This document shows positions 27,161 through 36,044 of a stretch of 64,000 nucleotides of DNA, piece after piece (the first letter of the stretch is position 1; every line of letters begins with the position of its first letter). The stretch spans positions 1-64,000 of the forward strand of contig JAGNJW010000013.1 in the NCBI GenBank assembly GCA_018000455.1. The letters run 5' to 3'. This DNA comes from Acidobacteriota bacterium (GTDB lineage: Bacteria; Acidobacteriota; Vicinamibacteria; Vicinamibacterales; UBA2999). Below the pieces are notes generated by a model that did no database searches, was not told where the DNA came from, and worked only from the letters and a program-made list of their open reading frames with translations. Made by a program: the position numbers and the translations under genes.

Positions 27161-27203
27161 GATCTGAGTGCGACGAGCGAGGCATCAATTCTTACGCGCG
27201 GTG

Positions 27204-27788
27204 CACGTTTCGATGGAAATGTCGCAGCGGCCGTCGTGCGATGCGTCGCTGGTGCACATGCGCCACGACACCGACGGCGCGGTGCTCGAGGTGGGCCGCA
27301 AGAACCGCACGATCCCGCCGTCCATTCGCCGCGCCCTGGCCGCGCGCGACACCGGTTGTCGCTTCCCGGGCTGCACGTCCCGCAGATGCGACGCGCATCA
27401 CGTGCATCACTGGGCGGAGGGCGGGTCCACCAGCCTCGACAACCTCGTGCTGCTGTGCCGGCGCCACCATCGCTCAGTGCACGAAGGTGGATTCGGCGTC
27501 ATGCGCGGGCTCGACGGCGTGCTGACCTTCCTGCGGCCTGATGGTGCGCCGCTTCAGGTGGCCCCTGCCGCGCCGCTCGACCTGCCCGAACTGAAGGACG
27601 CGACGCCATTCGTGACCGCTACATCACCCACCTGGGACGGCACGCGCTTCGACCTGCCGTGGGTGATCGACGCGCTCTGCCGCGGTCCCGCCGTTCCGAA
27701 TCTGGATCCAAGATTGGAAGGAGGCTGTGGGAGCTGTGGAAACCGTACTGTGGTTTCCAAGGAGCTTGTGGACGCGTTGCCCGCCTGA
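27204..27788 (+). pseudogene. HNH endonuclease, C-terminal remnant of a DUF222/13E12-type protein
   Basis: The frame shows CDASLVHMRHDTDGAVLEVG, then RTIPPSIRRALAARDTGC and the HNH nuclease core FPGCTSRRCDAHHVHHWAEG, with LDNLVLLCRRHH closing it. This is the C-terminal third of DUF222-HNH proteins, often found in repeated genomic copies. The N-terminal DUF222 domain is absent: upstream is the start region of the divergent propeller gene. No ribosome binding site precedes the fragment. The frame ends at a TGA inside a hairpin at 27761-27818. The HNH residues are intact, but the gene is almost certainly a relic. Confidence 0.75.
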
Positions 27789-27833
27789 AGTCGCCGCGGG
27801 CAAGGCGTCCACAGCTCCGGCAGCTTCCACAGC
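27733..27833. repeat. Nested inverted repeat / potential cruciform
   Basis: Three stems are nested or adjacent. The outer arm GCTGTGGAA (27733-27741) pairs with TTCCACAGC (27825-27833). An inner hairpin has GGAAACC (27738-27744) and GGTTTCC (27752-27758) with a 7-nt loop. The main stem pairs 27761-27784 with 27796-27818 around an 11-nt loop, with one bulge and one mismatch over about 23 bp. The motif GGAGCTGTGGA recurs. It separates the HNH remnant from the kinase fossil and may be a decayed mobile or REP-like element. Confidence 0.7.
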
Positions 27834-27884
27834 ACAAGCGCGGCCACTGGGACCGCTCGGCTCGCAATATCACGCACACCTTGG

Positions 27885-28290
27885 CCCTCGCCCCCGGCAC
27901 ATCGCCGCGATCTACGTTCTCGAAGAAGGCAGCACTTCGGCAAGGCACGCTTCGACGGCATCGTGAAGGTGCTGGACTTCGGGCTCGCGAAGGCGATGGA
28001 CCCGCCCGCCTCCGCGCTTCGCGCTTCGGCGGGGCAGGCCCCAGGCGGCGCGCCGAACGTGTCGCAGCCGCCGACGATCACGACGCCGACTTGCCTGGTT
28101 CTCTTTCAACGTGCCCGAAGGCCAGATCCCGACGACGGAGGCGGAGGGCCACGCGGTCGCCATCTCTCCCGATGGGACCAACATCGTGTACGCCGCCGTT
28201 CAGCAGCTCTACGTCCGCAGCGTTGCGAGAATGGAGGTGCGGCCTAACTGCCGGGACGTCGCATGTTCAGGGACGCCTCGTGCGTCATCG
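27885..28290 (+). pseudogene. Ser/Thr protein kinase fossil with internal deletion and frameshifts
   Basis: Three fragments of one kinase type lie in order but in changing frames. Near 27898-27930, HIAAIYVLEEG matches the HPNIAAIYGLEE block of acidobacterial kinases. At 27951-28092, FDGIVKVLDFGLAKAMD is the DFG activation-loop segment, followed by NVSQPPTITTPT. From about 28099, WFSFNVPEGQIPTTEAEGHA and AISPDGTNIVYAAVQQLYVR are the start of the C-terminal WD40/TolB-like propeller of these kinases. The rest of the catalytic domain and the TM segment are missing at about 28093. The N-terminal glycine loop is also gone. It is non-functional. Confidence 0.75.
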
Positions 28291-28722
28291 TGCGATAGCC
28301 GGCCCGAGCGCCTCGTCGAGGGTGGCGGTCCACCTCACGCCCTCGGCCTCGATGACCAGATACGAAACACGCGGGTCGTCGGCCACGTGGACCGTGCCCG
28401 TGCCGGCGCCCGGCGCGTCGACGACGAGCTGCAACGGGCGGCCGCTGATGGCGCTGTGAAGCCAGACGCGGAGCCGGCGCGCACCGTCACCGGCCGCGGT
28501 GCCCTCGGCGCGTGCATCCCAACCAAGTCGCAGCGCGCCGGTCGCGACGTCGAACGACCCGGTCTGACGACTGCCGGTGCCCGTCCATTGCCCGAGCGTG
28601 CGCCACCGCGTCTCGGTGGCGGGCGGCTGTTCGGCCCGGGCTGGCGGCGCCGCGCATGCCGTCGACAGGACGACCACGGCCGTCAGGACCACCGCTCCGC
28701 CGAGCCGACGCAGGCTACTCAC
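28285..28722 (-). CDS. Small predicted lipoprotein of unknown function
   Basis: The protein (145 residues from a GTG at 28722) has a signal peptide with lipobox LSTAC (Cys at 23). A compact beta-rich domain follows (TRWRTLGQWTGTGSRQTGSF, LRVWLHSAISGRPLQLVVD, VHVADDPRVSYLVIEAEGV). The domain suggests a galactose-binding-like or jelly-roll fold, but no family was recognised. The frame stays open upstream of the GTG without plausible coding. It lies downstream of the molybdenum hydroxylase operon's upstream flank on the same strand and probably forms its own unit. Confidence 0.6.
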   Translation of the reverse strand: MSSLRRLGGAVVLTAVVVLSTACAAPPARAEQPPATETRWRTLGQWTGTGSRQTGSFDVATGALRLGWDARAEGTAAGDGARRLRVWLHSAISGRPLQLVVDAPGAGTGTVHVADDPRVSYLVIEAEGVRWTATLDEALGPAIAR

Positions 28723-28814
28723 CCGCTGACATTCCGGCCCCGTCGGCCGCCACCGCGCGTCCTGCGACCGACGTTCTCTGACATATCCGGTCGCCGAACT
28801 TCGGTTCCGCGACA

Positions 28815-29828
28815 CTACGTTGTCGTCGGGAGCGGCCCGCCGCGCACGGCCCGCCGCACGAGATTGCGCATCAGCGGAATCTTGTAGGCGTTCTGGCGTA
28901 GTGCCACGGCACCCTCGATGGCCATCTCGCCCGCCATCGTCGCCGTCTCTTCGTCGAGCGGCCGGCCAGCAATCGCCTGCTCCACCCGGGTCAGCCGTAC
29001 AGGACGCGCGGCCACGGCGCCCACGACCAGCCGGGCAGCAGCGATGCGGTTGCCGTCCAGGCGGAGCGACGAGGCCACGTTGACGAGCGCGAAGTCCCAC
29101 ACCTCGCGGTCGCGGGCCTTCTCGAAATACACGCGCGTGCCAGCCCACGTCGCGGGAATCCGGATCGCCGTGAGCAGCTCACCGGGCCGCAGCACCGTCA
29201 TCCGCGTGATGTCGGTGCCGGGGCCCATGAAGTAGTCGGCCGCCGCCACGACGCGCTCACCTCCACGGCGGCCAACGACCATCTCGGCATCGAGCGCGAT
29301 GAGCGCCGGCGCCGTATCTGACGGGCTCACCGCCACGCAGCGGTCCGCCTGCAGGATGGCGTGCTCGCGGTTCATCGCCGTGGGCGTGTCGGCGTAGCAG
29401 ACGTTGCCGCGGGCGCGATAACAGTGCCAGCCGCGACGGTAGTAGGCGCAGCGCGCGTCCTGCGACACGTTGCCGCCGAGCGTGCCCTGATTGCGGATCT
29501 GCGGCGAGGCGACGCGCCCTGCGGCCTGCGCCAGGGCCGGGAAGCGTTCGCGCACGAGCGCGTGCTCGGCGACGTCGGTGAGCGTGGTCATGGCGCCGAT
29601 CTCGAGGCCGCCGCCGGCCTCGCGCACGCCCTGCAGCTCGGCCACCTGGCTGAGCTCCACGACCGCGCTCGTGCGGCGCGTGCGGTCCTTGAGCCAGTCC
29701 AAGGAATCCATGCCGCCGGCCAGGACCCAGGCCTCTTTGCCGCGCGTGTCGAGTAACTCCAGCGCGTCGTCGAGGCTCGACGGCTGAAAGAGCAGGAACG
29801 GCGGAATGACGTCGTGCACGATGGCCAT
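28815..29828 (-). CDS. Molybdenum hydroxylase FAD-binding subunit (PaoB/YagS-like)
   Basis: The 337-residue protein is the medium subunit of a xanthine dehydrogenase-family enzyme. It has the FAD-binding VLAGGMDSLDWLKD motif near residue 36 and TLGGNVSQ near 115. Four cysteines follow in a QDARCAYYRRGWHC / GNVCYAD / ADRCVAV arrangement, which in the PaoABC aldehyde oxidoreductase type binds an extra [4Fe-4S] cluster. It passes electrons from the iron-sulfur subunit to an acceptor. AGGAG lies 6-7 nt before the ATG. It is the last of three genes, 17 nt behind the large subunit. Confidence 0.88.
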   Translation of the reverse strand: MAIVHDVIPPFLLFQPSSLDDALELLDTRGKEAWVLAGGMDSLDWLKDRTRRTSAVVELSQVAELQGVREAGGGLEIGAMTTLTDVAEHALVRERFPALAQAAGRVASPQIRNQGTLGGNVSQDARCAYYRRGWHCYRARGNVCYADTPTAMNREHAILQADRCVAVSPSDTAPALIALDAEMVVGRRGGERVVAAADYFMGPGTDITRMTVLRPGELLTAIRIPATWAGTRVYFEKARDREVWDFALVNVASSLRLDGNRIAAARLVVGAVAARPVRLTRVEQAIAGRPLDEETATMAGEMAIEGAVALRQNAYKIPLMRNLVRRAVRGGPLPTTT

Positions 29829-29845
29829 GGCGTAACTCCTGTTCC

Positions 29846-32323
29846 TCAGATGTGGGCGGTCAGCGGATCCTGCATGGGGCGGCCGTGCTCGAGGGCCATC
29901 AGGACGCTGTCCATGGTGACCGGCGCGCGCCTGTAGACATCGTCACCGAGCGCGTCGGAGAGTGCGTTGAGGATCGCGCAGGCGCCGGCAGCCACCGGCG
30001 GCTCGCCGATGCCACGCGCCCCCACCGGCGTTTCCGGATCGGGGATGTTGACGGCCTCCCAGTGCATGTTGCGCGGGATGTCGAGCAGCGTGGGTGGACG
30101 GCTCTGGTAGAAGCGCTGCGTCATCGACAACCCGTAGTGCTGGTCGTAGACGGTCTTGAGCGAGAGTGCGTGCGACATGCCGAGCACGGAGCGGCCGAGC
30201 AGCTGGCCGCCGTAGGCGCGCGGATGGATGATGGTGCCGGAGTCGCCGATGGCGGTGTAGTCGAGCACCGTGTAGTGCCCGGTCTCGACGTCGACTTCGA
30301 CTTCGGCGAAGCCGGCCACGAACGAGTAGCTGCCGCCGTCGCGCGGATAGGTGTCGCGCGCCACGCCCATCAGGCCCTGCCCAGCCATGGCGGAAGCGGC
30401 CGTCTTCGTCACCGCGTTGATGTTCTCTGGCAGCACGTGGCCGTCGAAGGTCGCGCCGAGCGCGATGGCGCGCCTGGCCACCTCGGCCAAGGTCATGCTG
30501 CGGCCCCCGCCCACTACGCGTTCACCGGTGAGCTGATACGACTCGGGGCGGCCGCCGAGCGTCATCGCCGCGATCGCCTTGGCCTTGGCGATGGCGTCGG
30601 ATGCCGCGGCGTGCGCCGCGCGGGTCATCGCGTGCGTGGTCTGGCTGCCGCCCGAGACACACGTCCACGGCAGCGGCTGCCCCGTGTCGCCCCAGCTCAC
30701 CGTGACCTTGTCCCACGGCAGGCCCATCATCTCGGCCGCCACGCGGTGCACGTCGAAGACCGATTCGGTGCCCAGGTTACCGACCCCCGATTGCACGTAC
30801 ATCCGGCCGTCGGGTTTGATGACGAACAAGCCGTCGAAGCCGGTGGAGCCGGCCACGAAGGTGCTCACGGCCACGCCGACGCCGCGCACGCTCGAACCGA
30901 TGCGCTTACCGGAGCGCGCCTTGCGCTCATCCCAGCGGAACTGTTCCTTGCCGCGGTCGAGCGCTTCCTTCAGGAACGCGCTCGTGGCGTAGGCGCGCTG
31001 CCCTTTCGCATCCGCCGGGCCGATCTTCGCCTTGCCCTCGGGCGCGTTGAGGCGCCTGAGCGCCACCTGGTCGATACCGAGCTGGCGCGCGGCCTTGGCC
31101 ATCACGGGCTCGACCACCATGATTGCCTGCAGGCCGCCGGGCTGACTCTGCGCCCGCCGCGGCGGCGTGTTGGTCAGCACGGTGATGCCGCGCGAACGCA
31201 TGGCCTCGGGCTGGTACAGCAGCGACACGAAGCGGCCGCCGCCGTTGGCGTCGGCCTGGGCTTCATAGGCGCTGTTCTCGCCCACGAGGAAGAGATCCAG
31301 CGCCAGCAGCTTGCCGTCTTTCGCAAAGCCCGCCTTGACGCGACCGTGCACGGCCGGGCGGATGCCGCCGATGTACTGCTCTTCCTCACGCGTGATGCGC
31401 ATCATCACCGGCGCGTTGGTCTTCTTGGCGAGCAGCGCCGGAATCATGCACTGCACGGAGCCCGTGGCACGGCTGCCGAAGCCGCCGCCCGTGTACTCCG
31501 TGATGAGCACGACGTCGGCGGCATCGAGGTTCATCCAGCGCGCAATCGAGGCCACCGTCTGCACCGCGCTCTGGGTGCCGGAATGGATGTGGAGCTTGCC
31601 GTTCTGCCAGTAGGCCAGCGCCGTGCGCGGCTCCAGCACGTGGTGCTGGTTGTTGGCCACCGAGAACGTCTCGTCGAGCACCAAAGCCGCCTTGGCGAAG
31701 CCGGCCTCGAGGTCGCCGTACGACCAATCCACCTGCGCCTTGCCGGTGGGCATCTTCCCCTGGTCGTAGTCGGCGAAGTCTTCGGCCGTCCACTTCAGCT
31801 CCTGCACGTCGAGCGGGCCGGGCGGCTGGCCGGGGGCGGCCGGCGGGCGACCCCAGGTGTTGCCCTCGAGCCGCGGATTGGGACCACCGGGCCGCAGGCT
31901 CGAGAGCGGATCGACCACGAAGGGCAGGTGCTCGAAATCGATGCGGATGGCTTCGATGGCCGCCGCCGCGGTCTCTTCGTCGATGGCCGCCACCGCCAGA
32001 ATCGGCTCGCCGGCATAGACCGGCTCGTCGCTCAGCGCGCGTTCGGACTTCGGGTTGGCACGCACCGTCTCGCCAAGGTCGGTCACGGTGTCGGCTGGAG
32101 ACGGCAGTTCGCCGGCGCGCAGGATGGCGCGCACGCCGGGCATGGCCTCGGCGGCGCTGGTGTCGACGCTGCGCACGCGCCCGTGCGGGATCGGGCTGAG
32201 CAGCAGCTTGGCGAAGAGCATCCCCTCGGCGCGGAAGTCTTCGGCGTACTTCGCCTTGCCCGTGACCTTGGCAATGAGATCCGGCGTGACGTAGTTCTGT
32301 CCGACGAGCTTCTGATCAGCCAC
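29846..32323 (-). CDS. Molybdenum hydroxylase large (molybdopterin-binding) subunit
   Basis: This 825-residue subunit starts GKAKYAEDF and contains GGGFGSRATG, the molybdopterin-contacting QSGVGNLGTES, and the catalytic Glu in VGARGIGEPP near residue 770. These mark the aldehyde oxidase/xanthine dehydrogenase catalytic subunit, which hydroxylates aldehydes or N-heterocycles with water. It has no signal of its own; export would be by hitch-hiking with the Tat-signal-bearing small subunit, as known for PaoABC. The start is a GTG at 32323 that overlaps the small-subunit stop by 8 nt, giving translational coupling. The substrate is unknown. Confidence 0.9.
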   Translation of the reverse strand: MADQKLVGQNYVTPDLIAKVTGKAKYAEDFRAEGMLFAKLLLSPIPHGRVRSVDTSAAEAMPGVRAILRAGELPSPADTVTDLGETVRANPKSERALSDEPVYAGEPILAVAAIDEETAAAAIEAIRIDFEHLPFVVDPLSSLRPGGPNPRLEGNTWGRPPAAPGQPPGPLDVQELKWTAEDFADYDQGKMPTGKAQVDWSYGDLEAGFAKAALVLDETFSVANNQHHVLEPRTALAYWQNGKLHIHSGTQSAVQTVASIARWMNLDAADVVLITEYTGGGFGSRATGSVQCMIPALLAKKTNAPVMMRITREEEQYIGGIRPAVHGRVKAGFAKDGKLLALDLFLVGENSAYEAQADANGGGRFVSLLYQPEAMRSRGITVLTNTPPRRAQSQPGGLQAIMVVEPVMAKAARQLGIDQVALRRLNAPEGKAKIGPADAKGQRAYATSAFLKEALDRGKEQFRWDERKARSGKRIGSSVRGVGVAVSTFVAGSTGFDGLFVIKPDGRMYVQSGVGNLGTESVFDVHRVAAEMMGLPWDKVTVSWGDTGQPLPWTCVSGGSQTTHAMTRAAHAAASDAIAKAKAIAAMTLGGRPESYQLTGERVVGGGRSMTLAEVARRAIALGATFDGHVLPENINAVTKTAASAMAGQGLMGVARDTYPRDGGSYSFVAGFAEVEVDVETGHYTVLDYTAIGDSGTIIHPRAYGGQLLGRSVLGMSHALSLKTVYDQHYGLSMTQRFYQSRPPTLLDIPRNMHWEAVNIPDPETPVGARGIGEPPVAAGACAILNALSDALGDDVYRRAPVTMDSVLMALEHGRPMQDPLTAHI

Positions 32324-32957
32324 GGATCACCCCCCGGGAGAGCTCGGCGCCGCGGTGGAGCGCCGTGAGGATCTTGTCGTAGTCCTGACACCGGCACAGG
32401 TTGCCCGACACGCCGTGGGCCAGTTCCTCGCGCGATGGGTTCGGATGCTTCTTCAGATAGCCGACGGTGGCCATGATGAAGCCCGACATGCAGAAGGCGC
32501 ACTGGAAGCCCTGCTCCTCGACGACGCCCTGCTGCACGGGATGCAGCGTGCCGTCGGTGGCGGCGAGGCCTTCGATGGTCTGGATGCGCTTGGTGCGGAC
32601 GCTGTGCGTGAAGACCGAACAGGCGTAGCGCGGCACGTCGTCGATGAGCACCGTGCAGGCGCCGCACTCGGCGCGGTCGCAGCCGAGCTTGGTGCCCGTG
32701 AGCCCCAGCTTGTAGCGCAGCGTCGTGGCCAGGGTTTCCTGAGGCGCCACGTCCACCCGCCGCGTCTGGCCGTTGACGGTGAGCGACAGCAGCCGTTCGA
32801 CGCTGCCGGTGCGCCCCTGGCCGGAGACGAGCGCGCTATGGCGGAACAGGTAGGCCGACGACGAGACGGCCACACTGCCGGCCACCACGCCTTTGATGAA
32901 GGTGCGCCGAGAGACTGCGGTCGGCGTGACGGGAATCGTGTGCGCGTCGCGAGACAT
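32316..32957 (-). CDS. Molybdenum hydroxylase [2Fe-2S] small subunit with Tat signal
   Basis: The 213-residue protein begins with a twin-arginine signal (SRRTFIKGVVAGSVAVSSS). A plant-type ferredoxin domain follows (GCDRAECGACTVLIDD, then Cys in RYACSV), and the C-terminal [2Fe-2S] helical domain shows CAFCMSGF and CRCQDY. It relays electrons between the molybdenum site and the FAD subunit. GAGGAG lies 7 nt before the ATG at 32957. It heads a three-gene operon (small, large, FAD subunit). The Tat signal indicates a periplasmic enzyme, as in PaoABC. Confidence 0.9.
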   Translation of the reverse strand: MSRDAHTIPVTPTAVSRRTFIKGVVAGSVAVSSSAYLFRHSALVSGQGRTGSVERLLSLTVNGQTRRVDVAPQETLATTLRYKLGLTGTKLGCDRAECGACTVLIDDVPRYACSVFTHSVRTKRIQTIEGLAATDGTLHPVQQGVVEEQGFQCAFCMSGFIMATVGYLKKHPNPSREELAHGVSGNLCRCQDYDKILTALHRGAELSRGVIRG

Positions 32958-33089
32958 GTCCACACTCCTCGTTCGGGCTGGCCAGCACGGCGGCTGACGG
33001 CGGTCGATCGGGCGCACTATACCTCACCCCGGCGGGGCCGCGTTCAAATCAGGGCCGGGACGAAGCAGTGGACTGGCACGTGGTCGCGC

Positions 33090-34256
33090 CTACAATGCCG
33101 CCAGAACGCGCGCGACCGCCCAGTACGCGCCCACGAGCGCGATCGACGCCGACGCCGGTACGACGACTCGCGCCCGGTAGCGGGGATGGAATCGCCACCA
33201 GCCGGTGACGCCGAACGCGAGCACGATGACCGCGAGTTGACCCGCCTCGACACCGGCGTTGAAGCCGATGAGCCCGGTCACGAAGCGCTCGCGCGGCAGG
33301 CCGAGGCCCGCCAGCGTCCCGGCAAAACCAAGTCCGTGCAGCAGGCCGAACGCGAAGACCACGACGGGCCGCCACGGCGTGAGCGTGGCGGTGACGAGGT
33401 TCTCGGCCGCGACGGCGGTGATCGACAACGCGATCAGCGGCTCGACGACGGCCGCGGGCAACCGCACGACGCCGTAGATCGCCAGTGCAAGTGTGCACGT
33501 GTGCGCCACCGTGAAGGCCGTCACCTGCCAGAGCAGCGGCCGGATGCGGACGCTCAGAAGATACAGCCCCAGCACGAACAGCACGTGGTCGAGGCCACGC
33601 GGCAGGATGTGGAGGAACCCGAGCCTCACGTAGTCGAGCGCCACGGCCATCCGACCCGGCGCCGGCGCGGCGCCGGCCAGCGGATACGGCGCGCTCTCGC
33701 TCAACGGGTCCAGGATCTGCTCGGCGGGAACGCCCTCGACGCTCGTGACACGCAGAACGACGGTGTTGAAGACAGGCGCTGCGTTGAAGGTGAAGGCCAT
33801 GGCGCCATGCGGGATTTTGCCTTCGAGCCGAACGAGATGTCCGGGCAATGCCGGGCGATCGCCGACGCGCCCGCGCTCACGATTGGGAAAGGTGACGACC
33901 GAGGCGGCGGGCTGCTTGTCGAACCGAAGGCCGACCATCACGCGGAAGTACTGCCGCACCATGTCGAGGCGGCGCTCGAGGTCGGCATCGGACAGGGCGC
34001 GCAGCCGTCGGTACTGCGCGTCGGACAAGTCTCCGAGCGGCACGTCGGCGAGCATCGCGTCTACGTGAAAGATGATGTCCGCGCGGTAGGTGTCCCGCTC
34101 GAGGCGCACGTCGACATTGGTCACCTCGAACGGATGCGCCGCTGCCGGCGCGCCCCCGCTGGCGCAGGCCAGCGCGGCGCACGTCAGCGCGAGGATCAGC
34201 CGCCAGCGGGCGACGACCAGGGCGTCAGCGGACTGCGCCGCCGGGGCTCGAGCCAC
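33090..34256 (-). CDS. HupE/UreJ-family membrane protein
   Basis: The 388-residue protein has an N-terminal hydrophobic signal ending near AAAHPFEV and an extracytoplasmic domain (about 40-210). Six or seven TM helices follow, carrying the HupE/UreJ hallmarks LGFLHILPRGLDHVLFVLGL and FGLLHGLGFAG. Proteins with this C-terminal block are related to nickel/cobalt permeases, but the metal role here is unproven. The GTG at 34256 lies 32 nt inside the CapA-like gene, so the two genes are probably co-transcribed and coupled. No strong ribosome binding site is seen. Confidence 0.75.
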   Translation of the reverse strand: MARAPAAQSADALVVARWRLILALTCAALACASGGAPAAAHPFEVTNVDVRLERDTYRADIIFHVDAMLADVPLGDLSDAQYRRLRALSDADLERRLDMVRQYFRVMVGLRFDKQPAASVVTFPNRERGRVGDRPALPGHLVRLEGKIPHGAMAFTFNAAPVFNTVVLRVTSVEGVPAEQILDPLSESAPYPLAGAAPAPGRMAVALDYVRLGFLHILPRGLDHVLFVLGLYLLSVRIRPLLWQVTAFTVAHTCTLALAIYGVVRLPAAVVEPLIALSITAVAAENLVTATLTPWRPVVVFAFGLLHGLGFAGTLAGLGLPRERFVTGLIGFNAGVEAGQLAVIVLAFGVTGWWRFHPRYRARVVVPASASIALVGAYWAVARVLAAL

Positions 34257-35670
34257 TCAGCCGGATCACTCCCACGTTCTCTTCGATGGCGATCGCGGTG
34301 CCGTAGGGCTTCGACAGCCGTTGCAGGCGCTCGAGGATGGCACGCGCCACCTGAGGCTCAGCCAGCCGCGGCACACCGCGATCCGCCGCGCGCTTGTCGA
34401 AACCGATGTCCACCGGGTGGAGACGAATTTCCGACAGCCGGCCATGCGAGAAACGGCTCTCGGCCACCACGCTCTGGTAGTACTGCGCGCCAGGGAACGT
34501 GCGGTCGGTCCAGAAGGTGCTGAACTCCATGTCGGTCATGGTCTGCGGATTCTTGTTGAAGCGCTCGTACAGGTCGTTGCCGACCGGCTGCAGCAGGTCG
34601 AGTTGGAAGATGAAATTGCCGAGGCTGTAGAGGATAGGCTTGCCCTTGTAGACCTCGATGCCACGCAGCTGGTGCGGGCCGTGCCCCACCCACGCATCGG
34701 CGCCCGCGTCGATGGCCTTTCGCGCGAGCACGGGAAGGAAGTCCGCCGGCTGCTCGCTCCAGTTGCCGGGGTCGTGCGCGTGGATGGTGGCGATGACGAA
34801 GTCGGCGCTCATCTTCGCGTGGCGGATCGTCTTGACGATCTCGGCTTCGTCAACGGCGTTCACGCTGTAGGTGTAGCCGCGCGCGGGACCCACGCGGTAA
34901 GAGGTGCCAAACAGCGTGAGGCGGTCCTTCGGCTCGTCCGGGTTCGGTGTGAAGCTCCCGGCCGGCTGTTCGTCGCGGATCTTCCGCAGGCGCTCGAGCT
35001 CGTCGGCAGTGACGAAGACCTCGCGTGTCACACGCACCGCGCTCAGGCCCGGCCGTCCGGGCGCTTCGCCCACCGGGTCCATGGCCTGCGACATGGGGGT
35101 GAACGACGAGGCCATCGAGACGAGGGCCACCCGCCCGCGCGGCGTGTCGATGTAGCGCCCGGCCCGCGCCGCCGATCGCGACTCGCCCGAACCGGCGTGC
35201 ACGATGCCCGCTTCGTCCAGCGCCGCGTTGGTGAGTCGCATGCCCTCGAGGCCCCAGTCGGTCGTGTGGTTGTTGGCGCGCGAGACCATGTCGAAGCCCA
35301 TGGCTTTGAGGTCACGCGCGACGTCGGGCGGGCCGATAATCCATACGCCGCCGAATTCCGCGGCCGGATAGCCCTTGAAGTGCCGGATGTCGAGCGCCGA
35401 TCCTTCGAAGTTGCCGAAGGTGACGTCGCCGGCCTGCAGCAGCTTCACGACCGATCGGAACGCCGGGTCGGCCGTCTGCGACATGGGCCGCGCGAAGATC
35501 AGGTCGCCGACCGTGGTCAGGGTGAACCCATCGGCGACGCTGGCGGCCAGTTCCCTGGCCGGATCGCGCGGAGCCGGCTCCTGCGCGCGCCCGGCCATGC
35601 GGCCGCCGCCAACGCCCAACCCGACTATCGCCGTCAGCGCGACGGCACGGCGAAGGGACCGACACTCCAT
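34225..35670 (-). CDS. CapA-family metallophosphatase-fold protein, exported
   Basis: The 481-residue protein has a signal-like N-terminus (ALTAIVGLGVGGG). The CapA (poly-gamma-glutamate synthesis) fold follows: TVGDLIFARPM, VTFGNFEGS, the metal-site ANNHTTDWG, VIATIHAHDPGNW, and GHGPHQLRGIEVYKGKPILY with SLGNFIF. These are calcineurin-like metal motifs. CapA proteins act in capsule or polyglutamate handling, though many family members have no defined role, and no capBC genes are near. GGGAGGT lies 5 nt before the ATG. Its 3' end overlaps the HupE-like gene. Confidence 0.82.
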   Translation of the reverse strand: MECRSLRRAVALTAIVGLGVGGGRMAGRAQEPAPRDPARELAASVADGFTLTTVGDLIFARPMSQTADPAFRSVVKLLQAGDVTFGNFEGSALDIRHFKGYPAAEFGGVWIIGPPDVARDLKAMGFDMVSRANNHTTDWGLEGMRLTNAALDEAGIVHAGSGESRSAARAGRYIDTPRGRVALVSMASSFTPMSQAMDPVGEAPGRPGLSAVRVTREVFVTADELERLRKIRDEQPAGSFTPNPDEPKDRLTLFGTSYRVGPARGYTYSVNAVDEAEIVKTIRHAKMSADFVIATIHAHDPGNWSEQPADFLPVLARKAIDAGADAWVGHGPHQLRGIEVYKGKPILYSLGNFIFQLDLLQPVGNDLYERFNKNPQTMTDMEFSTFWTDRTFPGAQYYQSVVAESRFSHGRLSEIRLHPVDIGFDKRAADRGVPRLAEPQVARAILERLQRLSKPYGTAIAIEENVGVIRLSGSSPGGAVR

Positions 35671-35803
35671 GGCGACCTCCCGTGAAACGGAACGCTATCC
35701 GCGAAGGATGATAGCGACTCGCGCCCCCGGCGGGTAACGGAATCGGCAGGCCGATGCGAACCGGGCGCACCAGAGTCTCGACCCACTCCGACGAGAGCAG
35801 ATG

Positions 35804-35944
35804 TCACGGTCGTCGCAGTCCAGGAATCCGTGGCTCACGTGACGGGGGAGCGTATCCCGGCTTCTGCAGGGTCAACGACTCCTTGCCAATGACCTCGTCG
35901 CCGCTCACGAGCGTGTGTCCGTAGAACACGTATTGGAATGCCAT
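35804..35944 (-). CDS. Possible small ORF or 3' gene remnant, function unknown
   Basis: A 46-codon frame beginning MAFQYVFYGHTLVSGDEVIG continues with KESLTLQKPGYAPPSREPR before a TGA. The same frame stays open for at least 12 codons upstream (TTQRSVQWLFTPHR), so this may be the C-terminal end of a lost exported protein rather than a gene. No ribosome binding site is present. The rest of 35671-36044 shows nothing recognisable, and MITE copy B occupies 36045-36257. Low confidence. Confidence 0.25.
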   Translation of the reverse strand: MAFQYVFYGHTLVSGDEVIGKESLTLQKPGYAPPSREPRIPGLRRP

Positions 35945-36044
35945 TGCCCTGTGCGGAGTGAATAGCCACTGCACCGACCGCTGCGTAGTGCCGCGTAGTC
36001 ACATCGGGTAGCGTGCTCTTCAGCGAACTGCCTAGCCCCGCACG

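Noticed and set aside
29852-32368. Plus-strand open frame of 838 codons opposite the molybdenum hydroxylase large subunit
   Set aside because: It mirrors the codon structure of the well-supported minus-strand gene, is rich in Arg/Gly/His with no domain, and is a usual GC-rich shadow.
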